From the NCBI RefSeq assembly GCF_007997155.1, contig NZ_VORT01000001.1, forward strand, positions 434,001 through 498,000: a stretch of DNA of 64,000 nt. Reading direction: 5' to 3'. This DNA comes from Aequorivita antarctica. GTDB taxonomy: Bacteria > Bacteroidota > Bacteroidia > Flavobacteriales > Flavobacteriaceae. A program made the translations under genes and the position numbers. This document shows positions 36,102 through 44,704 of this stretch, in pieces (positions within the stretch are counted from its first letter, which is position 1; every line of letters begins with the position of its first letter). Below the pieces are notes generated by a model, which saw only the letters and a list, made by a program, of their open reading frames with translations, ran no database searches and had not been told where the DNA came from.

Positions 36102-38393
36102 TTATTTCTTGGGTTTATTGGCCATTTTAAATACAATTTCTTTACTCATTGTAACCTCATCGTGAGTCAAATAATTTCTGTCCAGTTTTTTTCCGTCAAC
36201 CGAAACACTTTTCACATAAATATTTTTTGCACTTTGGTTTTTCGCCACAATTTTCACTGAATTTCCATTGTCTAAATGCAAAATCGCTTCCTCAACCAAC
36301 GGACTTCCCAGTGCATAATTTGGCGAACCGGGAACAACCGGATAAAAGCCCAGCGCGCTAAAAATATACCACGCGCTCATCTGCCCAGCATCGTCGTTTC
36401 CACAAAGACCGTCCTGTTTACTGCCATACATTTTGTCCATAATTATCCGTACACGTTCTTGGGTTTTATAATCTTTTCCCGTCCAATTATATAAATACGG
36501 AATGTGGTGCCCTGGCTCATTGCCCTGCACATAATTGCCCATAATTCCATCGCGCGTTATATCTTCATTTTTTTCGATGTACTTATCGTCGAGCTCCATA
36601 GTGAAAAGTGAATCCAAATGTTTGCTGAACCGTTCTTTTCCGCCCATCATTTGTATCATTTCGTCCAAATTCTGCGGTACGTAAAGCCCGTAATTCCATG
36701 CGTTGCCTTCAATGAAACCTTGTCCGTGAGTGTCCAACGGATCAAATTCTTTTCTGAATTTTCCATCGCTAAGTTTTGGTCGCATATAACCAATTTTGGG
36801 ATCGTAAACATTTTTGAAATATTCCGAACGTACCAAAAATTCCTTTTCAGCTTCAGTATTGCCAACGCTTTTCGCTATTTGTGCAATACACCAATCGTCA
36901 TAAGCATATTCCAAAGTTTTTGAAACTGAAGAACTGCTTTTGTCTTCGGGTACAAAACCCATTTTCTTGTAATCGCCAATGCCGTCAAAATAATTAACAT
37001 TAGCGGTGTTTATGGAAGCCTCCAAAGCGTGGTTTTTATCGAAATCGCCTACGTTTTTTACAAGCGCATCTGCAATCACTGAAGTAGCGTGATAGCCAAT
37101 CATACACCAATTTTCATTAGCGTAATGGCTCCAAATGGGCAACATTTTATGCACGCTTTGGTCGTGATGCGCCAACATACTTTTTATCATATCATTGTTT
37201 CGCTGCGGATGTATGATGTTGAAAAGTGGATGCAACGCGCGATACGTATCCCAAAGTGAAAAAATGGTATAATTGGTAAACCCATCCGATGTGTGAATAT
37301 TTTGGTCCAAACCGCGATATTGTCCGTCAACGTCTTCATATATAATTGGGCTGAGCATCGTGTGATAAAGCGCGGTGTAAAAGGTGATTTTATCTTCTGT
37401 CGTGAGGGATTTCACTTCAATTTTTGAAAGTTCTTTATTCCATTTTTGATGCGTTTCGGCTTTGGTTTTTTCAAAATCCCAATGTGGAATTTCAGCTTTT
37501 AGATTTTTCATCGCGCCTTTTGTGCTGACTGATGAAAGTGCAAATTTTATAGAAATCCTTTCATTTTCTTCAGTGTCAAAATTGAAATATGCACGTATTT
37601 CCTTCCCCGCCATTTCCGGAAAATTCTCTTCTTCGTTGAATTTTCTATAAAAACCATTGTATTTGGCTTTGTCGTATTTTTTATGCCCATAACTTTTGAA
37701 AGGCTTGGAAAACTGCATCACAAAATAAACAGTCCGCGTTCGCGCCCAACCGTGTGTTTGACGGTAACCGGTTACAGTAGAATCATTTTCAACCCGAACA
37801 AAAGTCCAAACGTTTTTATCGTCGTAACCATAGACATTGTAAACCATATCGAGAATAATGTGAGCCTCATCGCTTTTCGGAAAAGTGTATTGATGAAAAC
37901 CTACACGGTCACTCGCCGTGAGTTCAGCGAAAATATTGTAATCGTCCAATTTCACTTCGTAATATCCTGGGGAAGCCATTTCATTTTTATGTGAAAAAGA
38001 GGAAATGAAACCTTTTTCGCCACTTTCGGTTTTAAGCGGATCCAAAACCAATTTTCCAACGGTTGGCATCACCAAAAAATCCCCCAAATCTGAATGTCCC
38101 GTCCCGCTAAAATTGGTATGCGAAAAACCAATAATCGTGGAATCGGAATATTGATAACCGGCACAGTAAGCATAGGTTTTCGGGTTATAGCTTCCGTCTT
38201 GTTGATACATAGTCTGGAAATTGGTCTGCGGACTCAATTGCACCATTCCGAAAGGTGTTGTAGCTCCGGGAAAGGTGTGGCCCATTTTATCGGTACCGAT
38301 AAATGGATTTACAAATTGAGTGAAATCTTTGTTTTGTGCAAAACTGTTGAAACAGCCGAGAATTATAATTGTGAAAATTATTTTTTTGAACAT
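36102..38393 (-). CDS. GH92 alpha-mannosidase (1)
   Basis: Exo-acting, calcium-dependent alpha-mannosidase family, 763 residues. A signal peptide (MFKKIIFTIIILGCFNSFAQ) is followed by the N-terminal beta-sandwich (FVNPFIGTDKMGHTFPGATTPFGMVQLSP) and the (alpha/alpha)6 catalytic domain. Family signatures are GNEPGHHIPYLYNW and NDDAGQMSAWYIFSALGFYPV. No sorting domain or lipobox is seen, so it is probably periplasmic. It is tightly packed in the operon: 1 base after GH92 (2) and 4 bases before the glycosylasparaginase. Linkage preference (alpha-1,2, -1,3 or -1,6) is not predictable by eye. Confidence 0.93.
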   Translation of the reverse strand: MFKKIIFTIIILGCFNSFAQNKDFTQFVNPFIGTDKMGHTFPGATTPFGMVQLSPQTNFQTMYQQDGSYNPKTYAYCAGYQYSDSTIIGFSHTNFSGTGHSDLGDFLVMPTVGKLVLDPLKTESGEKGFISSFSHKNEMASPGYYEVKLDDYNIFAELTASDRVGFHQYTFPKSDEAHIILDMVYNVYGYDDKNVWTFVRVENDSTVTGYRQTHGWARTRTVYFVMQFSKPFKSYGHKKYDKAKYNGFYRKFNEEENFPEMAGKEIRAYFNFDTEENERISIKFALSSVSTKGAMKNLKAEIPHWDFEKTKAETHQKWNKELSKIEVKSLTTEDKITFYTALYHTMLSPIIYEDVDGQYRGLDQNIHTSDGFTNYTIFSLWDTYRALHPLFNIIHPQRNNDMIKSMLAHHDQSVHKMLPIWSHYANENWCMIGYHATSVIADALVKNVGDFDKNHALEASINTANVNYFDGIGDYKKMGFVPEDKSSSSVSKTLEYAYDDWCIAQIAKSVGNTEAEKEFLVRSEYFKNVYDPKIGYMRPKLSDGKFRKEFDPLDTHGQGFIEGNAWNYGLYVPQNLDEMIQMMGGKERFSKHLDSLFTMELDDKYIEKNEDITRDGIMGNYVQGNEPGHHIPYLYNWTGKDYKTQERVRIIMDKMYGSKQDGLCGNDDAGQMSAWYIFSALGFYPVVPGSPNYALGSPLVEEAILHLDNGNSVKIVAKNQSAKNIYVKSVSVDGKKLDRNYLTHDEVTMSKEIVFKMANKPKK

Positions 38394-38394
38394 A

Positions 38395-41292
38395 TTATTT
38401 TATTTCTATTTCATCCACAAAAAGCCAAGCCTTTCCGCCATAACCCAAATGTCCTTTTGGAAGATCGCCGAAGTTTTTTGCCGTGATTTTTATGAATTGG
38501 ATATTTTTTCCTACTTCGAATTGAATCGTTTTAATTCCAGCCTCTTCAGAAGGTTTTTCTGCTTCTATTTTTTGAAGAGGCAGTTCAATAAAATCCTTTC
38601 CGTTTTTCGAAACTGAACAGGTAATTTCAGTTGGGTAAAAAATCCAGCTGCGTTGATCCTGCATAAAATTCACCAACACCATTTTCACATCTTTTGAAGA
38701 TCCCAAATCAACCGTGGCTTTTAAATCTTTATCATGGTAACCCTGCCAAGCGCCAGTTCGAAAATCGATAGCGCCGTGAACACCATCAATCAATGCATTG
38801 TTGCCGCCGCCGTTGTATTGATTGGCGTATTCAGTTTCCAGCTTTATGCTGAGGTTTGGATCGATTTTATAAAAATGTGTTGAAAGGATTTGACTTTTGG
38901 AATCGCTTTTTTTAGAATAGGTTTTCAAAATTAATTCATCGGAAATGATAAAAGGGCTTTTATATTTTTTGAAATCTGAATCGTTCAAAGAATAAAAAAT
39001 ATCTGTTTTATCCGAAGCAACTCCGAGCGAAATTTCAGTTTCATTTTTAAATGCTACATCGCCTTTCGCAATAAATGGGGCTGGAACAATTAGGTTTTCT
39101 GTGATTTCTGTTTTTGGAATTTCTTCATCTTTCGTTGCCCAATTGGAAGGTTTATCAGTCATTTTAAATACTAATTTTCCACCGTTCATAATTTCGGAAT
39201 GAATGATAAAACTTCTGTTCAATGCTTTTCCATTTAAGTTTGCTGAAGCGATATATTTGTTGGTATCCGAAAGGTTTTCAGCTTCAATTTCAAACTTTTT
39301 CCCATTTTCTAAATTAATTGTGGCCTTTTCAAACAAAGGCGTTCCAATAATATATTGATTGCTCGCGGGCGTTACGGGATAAAAACCCATCGCGCTGAAA
39401 ACATACCAAGCGCTCATCTGCCCGCAGTCCTCGTTTCCAGAAATTCCGTCGGGGGCGTTTTGGTACATTTCATTTAAAATTTGATGAACTTTTTCTTGCG
39501 TTTTTGCAGGTTTGTTCACAAAATTATAGAGATAGGCCATATGATGGCTCGGTTCGTTTCCGTGGGCGTATTGACCGATAAGTCCAGTAATATCGGCTTG
39601 TTCGCGACCTGAAGTTTCGTTTTTTGCGGTGAAAAGTTTGTCGAGTTGTTTCTCAAAAGCAACTTTTCCACCCATTAAATTCATCAAACCAGAAATGTCC
39701 TGTGGTGCGTAAAAACTGTATTGCCACGAATTTGCTTCGGTGTAATTGAAATTCACCTCATAAGGGTCAAAAGGCGCAAACCAAGTGTTGCGAAAACGAC
39801 CACGCATAAACTTGGTTTCAGGGTCGAAAACGTTTTTGTAGTATTGTGCTCTTTCAGAGAAAAGTTTATAATCTTCAGTTTTGCCCATTGCTTTCGCCAT
39901 TTCGGCAATTGTCCAATCGTCATAGGCATATTCCAGCGTTTTTGAAACCGATTCGCTTTCTTCTTCCACCGGAATAAATCCGAATTCCTTATAACTTATT
40001 AGTCCCAATTTATCTTGCATTGCGCTGTGTTTCATCGCTTCAAAAGCTTTCTCGGCATTAAAACCACGAATTCCTTTTAAATACGCGTCAGATATCACTG
40101 GAACAGCGTGATAACCAACCATACACCAAGTATAATTGCCCGCCAATGGCCAAATGGGAAGAATTCCGCCATCATCATATTTTGCCAAAAGTGAATTTAT
40201 AAAATCGTTTGTGCGTTCTTTCTCAATAATAGTATAAAGCGGATGCGCAGCTCGATAGGTATCCCAAAGGGAAAAAACGGTGTAGTTTTCAAAATCGTTA
40301 CTTTGATGAATTTCTAAATCCATTCCTCGATAGCGACCGTCAACGTCTTGATAAAGGTTTGGTGCAATCATCGTGTGATAAAGTGCGCTGTAAAAGATGG
40401 TTTTTTGATCGTTGTTTACGGTTTCAACAACTATTTTTTGAAGTTGTTTTTCCCAAGCGATTTCGGCTTCACTTTTTACTTGCTGAAAAGACTTATCACC
40501 GATTTCAGCTTCCAAATTTTTCTTTGCTCCGGCTTCGTCAACAGCTGAAATAGCTACTTTCACTTCCAGTTCATTACCTTCGGAAGTGTCAAATTCAAAG
40601 GCAGCTTTGGTTGGGTTGTCCCCCTGGCCCCCAAGGGGTGAATAATACTCAACTTTTTTATACGGACGGGAAAATTCAATATTGTAAAAAAGTCGTTGGT
40701 CTTTCGCCCAAGCATCAGAATGGCGATGACCGGAAATTTCGGTTTTTGAAACAACATCTATTTGAGAGCTCAACACCTTGTCGCGATGTTCCAAATCGAG
40801 AATTACAATCTGTTTTGAATTCTTCGGAAAAGTGTAATGATGAATGCCACTTCTTTTGGAAACCGTGACCTCTACTTCAATATTTGTTTCATCCAAAAAT
40901 ACTTTGTAATAGCCTGGAGAAGCCATTTCGTTTTTATGTGAGAAATGTGCGCGATAACCACTTTTTTCGTCAGCACCGTTGTTGAAATTAAGATCGTTTG
41001 TAGGCATTAAAAGCACATCGCCATAATCGCTAACACCCGTCCCGCTTAGATGTGTGTGTGAAAATCCGTATATATATTCATCACTGTAATGATAGCCGCT
41101 GCAACCATCCCAGCCATCTAAACGCGTATCTGGACTCAATTGCATCATACCAAAAGGCATGGTGGCACCTGGGTAAGTATGTCCGTGTCCGCCCGTTCCG
41201 ATAAAGGGGTTTACGAATGAAGTCAAGGAATTTTCCTGAGAAAAGCAGAAAAAAGAGAAAAGAAAAAAGGATACGGTTATGGTTTTTCGCAT
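38395..41292 (-). CDS. GH92 alpha-mannosidase (2) with C-terminal discoidin-like domain
   Basis: A longer GH92 protein of 965 residues and the first gene of the operon. It has a signal peptide (MRKTITVSFFLFSFFCFSQ), the N-terminal sandwich (FVNPFIGTGGHGHTYPGATMPFGMMQLSP), and the catalytic domain with GNEPSHHMAYLYNF and NEDCGQMSAWYVFSAMGFYPV. It continues with a chitobiase-C-like module (about 735-810) and a C-terminal F5/8-type (discoidin/CBM32-like) sugar-binding domain (about 820-965). An in-frame GC-rich palindrome at 40619-40640 adds SPLGGQGDN to the N-terminal sandwich. Paralogue of GH92 (1), with different substrate targeting likely from the extra domains. Confidence 0.93.
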   Translation of the reverse strand: MRKTITVSFFLFSFFCFSQENSLTSFVNPFIGTGGHGHTYPGATMPFGMMQLSPDTRLDGWDGCSGYHYSDEYIYGFSHTHLSGTGVSDYGDVLLMPTNDLNFNNGADEKSGYRAHFSHKNEMASPGYYKVFLDETNIEVEVTVSKRSGIHHYTFPKNSKQIVILDLEHRDKVLSSQIDVVSKTEISGHRHSDAWAKDQRLFYNIEFSRPYKKVEYYSPLGGQGDNPTKAAFEFDTSEGNELEVKVAISAVDEAGAKKNLEAEIGDKSFQQVKSEAEIAWEKQLQKIVVETVNNDQKTIFYSALYHTMIAPNLYQDVDGRYRGMDLEIHQSNDFENYTVFSLWDTYRAAHPLYTIIEKERTNDFINSLLAKYDDGGILPIWPLAGNYTWCMVGYHAVPVISDAYLKGIRGFNAEKAFEAMKHSAMQDKLGLISYKEFGFIPVEEESESVSKTLEYAYDDWTIAEMAKAMGKTEDYKLFSERAQYYKNVFDPETKFMRGRFRNTWFAPFDPYEVNFNYTEANSWQYSFYAPQDISGLMNLMGGKVAFEKQLDKLFTAKNETSGREQADITGLIGQYAHGNEPSHHMAYLYNFVNKPAKTQEKVHQILNEMYQNAPDGISGNEDCGQMSAWYVFSAMGFYPVTPASNQYIIGTPLFEKATINLENGKKFEIEAENLSDTNKYIASANLNGKALNRSFIIHSEIMNGGKLVFKMTDKPSNWATKDEEIPKTEITENLIVPAPFIAKGDVAFKNETEISLGVASDKTDIFYSLNDSDFKKYKSPFIISDELILKTYSKKSDSKSQILSTHFYKIDPNLSIKLETEYANQYNGGGNNALIDGVHGAIDFRTGAWQGYHDKDLKATVDLGSSKDVKMVLVNFMQDQRSWIFYPTEITCSVSKNGKDFIELPLQKIEAEKPSEEAGIKTIQFEVGKNIQFIKITAKNFGDLPKGHLGYGGKAWLFVDEIEIK
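40619..40640. repeat. GC-rich palindromic repeat inside the GH92 (2) gene
   Basis: Stem CCCCT / AGGGG around GGCCCCCA, much more GC-rich than its surroundings. It is read in frame as part of SPLGGQGDN, which looks like an insertion in the protein. This type of C-run/G-run element is usually intergenic in Bacteroidota. Confidence 0.5.
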
Positions 41293-41393
41293 TTCAAAAA
41301 AATATTCTGAAAAGATACTAAAACCGTTAAAATAAAGTGAAGGACCATTTCAATTTTTTGAAACATACTATCTTTAAAAATTCTTTCTACTCT

Positions 41394-42620
41394 ATGCGTT
41401 GGTTCATTTTTATTGTCATTTACATTCTTGTTGATATTTATGCCTTTCAGGCTGTAAAAACAGTTGCCAAAAGTCCGTGGTTGCACGGTTTTTATGTTTT
41501 TATTTCACTAGCGGTTTTGGCAGGGCTGATTTATGAACTTTCCTTTTTGGGCTCTGCAAAGATGATGGAGCCTCCAAAAATGTATTTCTTCGGAATATTT
41601 CTCGCAGTTTTTATTCCAAAATTGATCCTGATTATTTTTATGTTCGGAGAAGACATTGGCCGTTTTTTTGTTGGCATATTTATGAAAGTTGCCGGAAGTA
41701 ACGAAGCTAGTTTTATGGCTTCTCGAAGAAAATTTGTGAGCACTATTGCTTTGGGGATTGCTGCAATTCCATTTGCATCTTTGATTTATGGAATGGTGCA
41801 GGGAAAATACAATTACAAAGTGTTGAAATATGCACTTGAGTTTGACGATTTGCCTGATGAATTTGACGGTTTTACACTTACACAAATTAGCGATATACAC
41901 AGTGGAAGTTTTGACAATCATAACAAAGTGGAATATGCTGTGAATCTAATAAATGAACAGCAAGGTGATGTGATTCTTTTTACGGGTGATTTGGTTAACA
42001 ATGTGGCCAGTGAAATGGATGATTGGAAACAACTTTTTTCAACTCTTAAGGCGCCGCAGGGTGTTTATTCTGTTTTGGGAAATCACGATTATGGCGATTA
42101 TGTAAATTGGGAAAGTGCGAATGAAAAGGCTTTAAACCTTGAAAAATTGAAATTACTTCAAAAAGAAATGGGTTGGGATTTATTGCTCAATGAAAATAGA
42201 TATCTCGAAAAAAACGGTCAAAGAATTGCTTTGGTAGGTGTGGAAAACTGGGGACTAAATGGCTTTAAACAAATTGGAGATCTCGATAAAGCCTGCGAAG
42301 GAATTTCAGAAAACGATTTTAAAATATTGATGAGCCACGACCCCTCGCATTGGCAGGCAAAAGTAAAAGAAGATCCGCGTCATTTTCACTTAACTTTGAG
42401 CGGGCATACCCACGGAATGCAATTTGGTATTGAGATTCCAGGAATTATAAAATGGAGCCCCATAAAATATAGATATAAAAATTGGGCTGGAATTTACGAG
42501 GAATTTGGAAGGTACATAAACGTGAACCGTGGTTTTGGGTTTTTGGGCTATCCAGGAAGGGTGGGGATCTGGCCAGAGATAACTGTTATTCAACTTAAAA
42601 AGAAGCAGAATACCGTATAA
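41394..42620 (+). CDS. membrane metallophosphoesterase
   Basis: Membrane-anchored phosphoesterase of 408 residues. The ATG at 41394 (MRWFIFIVIYILVDIYAF) is chosen because it starts directly with the first helix; the longer frame begins with GTG. About four N-terminal helices (residues 1-140) precede a calcineurin-like catalytic domain with all metal motifs: SDIHSGS, GDLVNN, GNHDYGDY, a late HDPSHW and GHTHG. This is the YkuE-like type, which often acts on phospholipid-derived or nucleotide substrates near the membrane; the substrate is not known. The gene is divergent from the N-glycan operon. Confidence 0.88.
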   Translation: MRWFIFIVIYILVDIYAFQAVKTVAKSPWLHGFYVFISLAVLAGLIYELSFLGSAKMMEPPKMYFFGIFLAVFIPKLILIIFMFGEDIGRFFVGIFMKVAGSNEASFMASRRKFVSTIALGIAAIPFASLIYGMVQGKYNYKVLKYALEFDDLPDEFDGFTLTQISDIHSGSFDNHNKVEYAVNLINEQQGDVILFTGDLVNNVASEMDDWKQLFSTLKAPQGVYSVLGNHDYGDYVNWESANEKALNLEKLKLLQKEMGWDLLLNENRYLEKNGQRIALVGVENWGLNGFKQIGDLDKACEGISENDFKILMSHDPSHWQAKVKEDPRHFHLTLSGHTHGMQFGIEIPGIIKWSPIKYRYKNWAGIYEEFGRYINVNRGFGFLGYPGRVGIWPEITVIQLKKKQNTV

Positions 42621-42634
42621 TAATCGGGAAATGT

Positions 42635-42642
42635 TATATTTG
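42635..42642 (+). promoter_or_regulatory. -7 promoter element of the thioredoxin-fold gene
   Basis: TATATTTG matches TAnnTTTG, 32 bases upstream of the start at 42675 and 14 bases after the phosphoesterase stop. Confidence 0.45.
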
Positions 42643-42674
42643 TAATACGATTGTTCAACTAACACATTAGACGA

Positions 42675-42971
42675 ATGTCAAAATTTGGAGAATTAATTGA
42701 AACTCGAATCCCAGTCCTGCTAGATTTTTATGCAGAATGGGATGAAGCATCCAAAGAAATGCACCCTGTATTAAGAGACGTTGCCGCCGCACTTGGCGAT
42801 AAGGCTCGGGTGATAAAAATAGACGTTGAAAAAAACAAAGAACTAGCCGAAGCGCTTCGCGTGAAAGGCCTTCCCACATTGATGATCTACAAAAATGGCG
42901 AAATGAAATGGCGCCAAAGTGGGGAACAGGATGCCGATACACTTATTGGGCTGGTTAACGAATACGTTTAG
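42675..42971 (+). CDS. thioredoxin-fold protein lacking the CxxC active site
   Basis: Cytoplasmic protein of 98 residues with a clear thioredoxin fold: VLLDFYAEW strand, the VIKIDVEKN strand, the GLPTLMIYKNG cis-Pro loop and a C-terminal helix. At the position of the usual WCGPC it reads WDEAS, and the protein has no cysteine at all. It therefore cannot act as a dithiol oxidoreductase. It probably works as a binding or chaperone-like module. It has its own promoter element and no obvious partner gene next to it. Confidence 0.85.
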   Translation: MSKFGELIETRIPVLLDFYAEWDEASKEMHPVLRDVAAALGDKARVIKIDVEKNKELAEALRVKGLPTLMIYKNGEMKWRQSGEQDADTLIGLVNEYV

Positions 42972-43008
42972 CCTTTATAATCAAATTTTATTTATCGAAT
43001 TTTCCCCT

Positions 43009-43050
43009 AAATGCTTTGTGTTTATAGGTTATCTAGACATTTAAGCATTT
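43009..43050. other. weak hairpin after the thioredoxin-fold gene
   Basis: AAATGCTT and AAGCATTT form an 8-bp inverted repeat with a 26-base loop and no T run. It may mark the end of the upstream transcript. The rest of the gap (42972-43150) is AT-rich with nothing recognised. Confidence 0.3.
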
Positions 43051-43155
43051 CTATATACAATTTTTATAGCGTTTTTTTATTTTCAAATTCTTACAAATAA
43101 GTTAAAATATTGCGTTTTTATCGTTAAAACGACAGGTTTAACCGACAAATACACT

Positions 43156-43163
43156 TATCTTTG
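43156..43163 (+). promoter_or_regulatory. -7 promoter element of the phage-fibre-like gene
   Basis: TATCTTTG is a full match to TAnnTTTG, 33 bases upstream of the start at 43196. No clear TTTG at the -33 position. Confidence 0.5.
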
Positions 43164-43195
43164 TAGGAAAAATTTTACTTTAATCCACTAACGCT

Positions 43196-44704
43196 ATGAA
43201 ATTTTCTTACACAAGATCTTGTGCTGTCACAAGGTCACTACTCTTTATTTGTTTATTTTTTTCAATGATATCACAGGCCCAAGTGGGTATCGGAAATACA
43301 AATCCTGATGCTTCTTCAGCACTTGATATTAAATCGACAACCCAAGGTTTACTAGCACCGAGAATGACTTCGGCACAACGGTTGGCCATAACCTTGCCGG
43401 CTAATAGTTTATTGGTTTATGATACTACTCTTAAATCTTTTTATTATTATGATTTGCCTTCCACAACTTGGGTAAAGATAAATGCATCCACGAATCAGAG
43501 AAACAATTATAAACTTGTAAAGTCTGTTGCTGATTTAGCTCCAGAACTCGTCTCTGGAGGAGGTTCGAAGTATTTACTCCAAACAAATACTTTATATGAA
43601 ATAAATGGATTGATTACTCTAGCTTTTCCAATAGATTTGAACGATGCGTATGTTTCTGGGCTTGATGCAAATGAGGATATTCTTTCATTTCCGGGAGGGA
43701 CTGTTTTTAAAGGCAATATTGGCGGAAGCATTCGAAATGTTACTTTAAAAGGCGCAAAAGCTTTTGAAATTACTGGGCCGGGGATTGCTACTGCAACTTC
43801 GCTTCTTGTTCAAAATACGGTTGTTGATGGTATGACTACCAGTGTGGGCAGTATTTCTGGGATTGGTCTGTATTTTGGAAACATCGTTCAATTTATCAAT
43901 AATATTGCGGGAATAACTTATACAAATATTGGTAATTGTCTTTTAAATAACCAAGCTTGGTTAGCAACTAACAGCGGAACATTTGAAACTTTTTCCGGTA
44001 CATTTGGATTAATTGAAAAAGTGAGTGGTTTCAGTTCGCTTAATGGTTCAGATGTGGCAATGGATGTAAGTTCAGATCCCACTGTTGGAAGCGGAGTTTT
44101 GCTTGGGACAGTTTTTTCGGGAACAACTACCGCTCCTTCTGGATATATTAAAAAATACACTTCTGGGTCTTACACAGGTTTTAATTTTACTAAAAATTGG
44201 TCGGTTAATAGCCCTGGGATTCCCAGAGAATCTGATGATGTTGCTACTGGTAATATAAATTTAACTGCTTCGATATCAACTCCAGTAAATACTACATTAA
44301 CTGGAACCGGAATATCCAGTAGAAAGAAGTTGAATGGACCTACAACTTCCACTGATCTATTTAGATTTGAAAGAAGTGGAAATAATAGACTTATATATAA
44401 AGGAAATAAAAAGAGGTTCTTTCAAGTGAATGCATCGCTGTCATTTTCAACAAGTTTTACTGGGAGTCCATTAGTTACTACATATGTCTTGTATATAGCA
44501 AAAGGAAGTGGTGCAGGTTCAGCTTCAGTTATTCAGGAGACTAGAGTTTATGGAAGACTTACTACCAGTACAAGTGAAGTTATAGCAGTTCCAATTTTAG
44601 GTACTATCGAGTTAGATACAGATGATTTTATTGAGGTTTGGGCAGAAAGAGAAAGTGGAAATGGAAATATTGAAAGTGCTTCATTAAATGCAACTATAAA
44701 TTAA
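43196..44704 (+). CDS. secreted protein with a phage-fibre-like C-terminal domain
   Basis: Protein of 502 residues with a signal peptide that ends near SQA. It is followed by the flavobacterial VGIGNTNPDASSALDIKST opening found in many secreted or surface proteins of the group. The centre (about 130-340) is rich in Gly, Thr, Ser, Ile and Val with the rhythm of a right-handed beta-helix (e.g. GGTVFKGNIGG, GGSIRNVTLKG). The last 130 residues (VIQETRVYGRLTTSTSE, LDTDDFIEVWAERESG) look like a jelly-roll trimerisation domain as in phage and viral fibres. No Cys in the mature part and no T9SS sorting domain. Function unknown; an adhesin, fibre or surface spike is possible. Confidence 0.6.
   Translation: MKFSYTRSCAVTRSLLFICLFFSMISQAQVGIGNTNPDASSALDIKSTTQGLLAPRMTSAQRLAITLPANSLLVYDTTLKSFYYYDLPSTTWVKINASTNQRNNYKLVKSVADLAPELVSGGGSKYLLQTNTLYEINGLITLAFPIDLNDAYVSGLDANEDILSFPGGTVFKGNIGGSIRNVTLKGAKAFEITGPGIATATSLLVQNTVVDGMTTSVGSISGIGLYFGNIVQFINNIAGITYTNIGNCLLNNQAWLATNSGTFETFSGTFGLIEKVSGFSSLNGSDVAMDVSSDPTVGSGVLLGTVFSGTTTAPSGYIKKYTSGSYTGFNFTKNWSVNSPGIPRESDDVATGNINLTASISTPVNTTLTGTGISSRKKLNGPTTSTDLFRFERSGNNRLIYKGNKKRFFQVNASLSFSTSFTGSPLVTTYVLYIAKGSGAGSASVIQETRVYGRLTTSTSEVIAVPILGTIELDTDDFIEVWAERESGNGNIESASLNATIN

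Noticed and set aside
41337-41393. Earlier GTG start for the metallophosphoesterase
   Set aside because: The ATG at 41394 starts directly with the first membrane helix; the extra 19 residues look like intergenic sequence.
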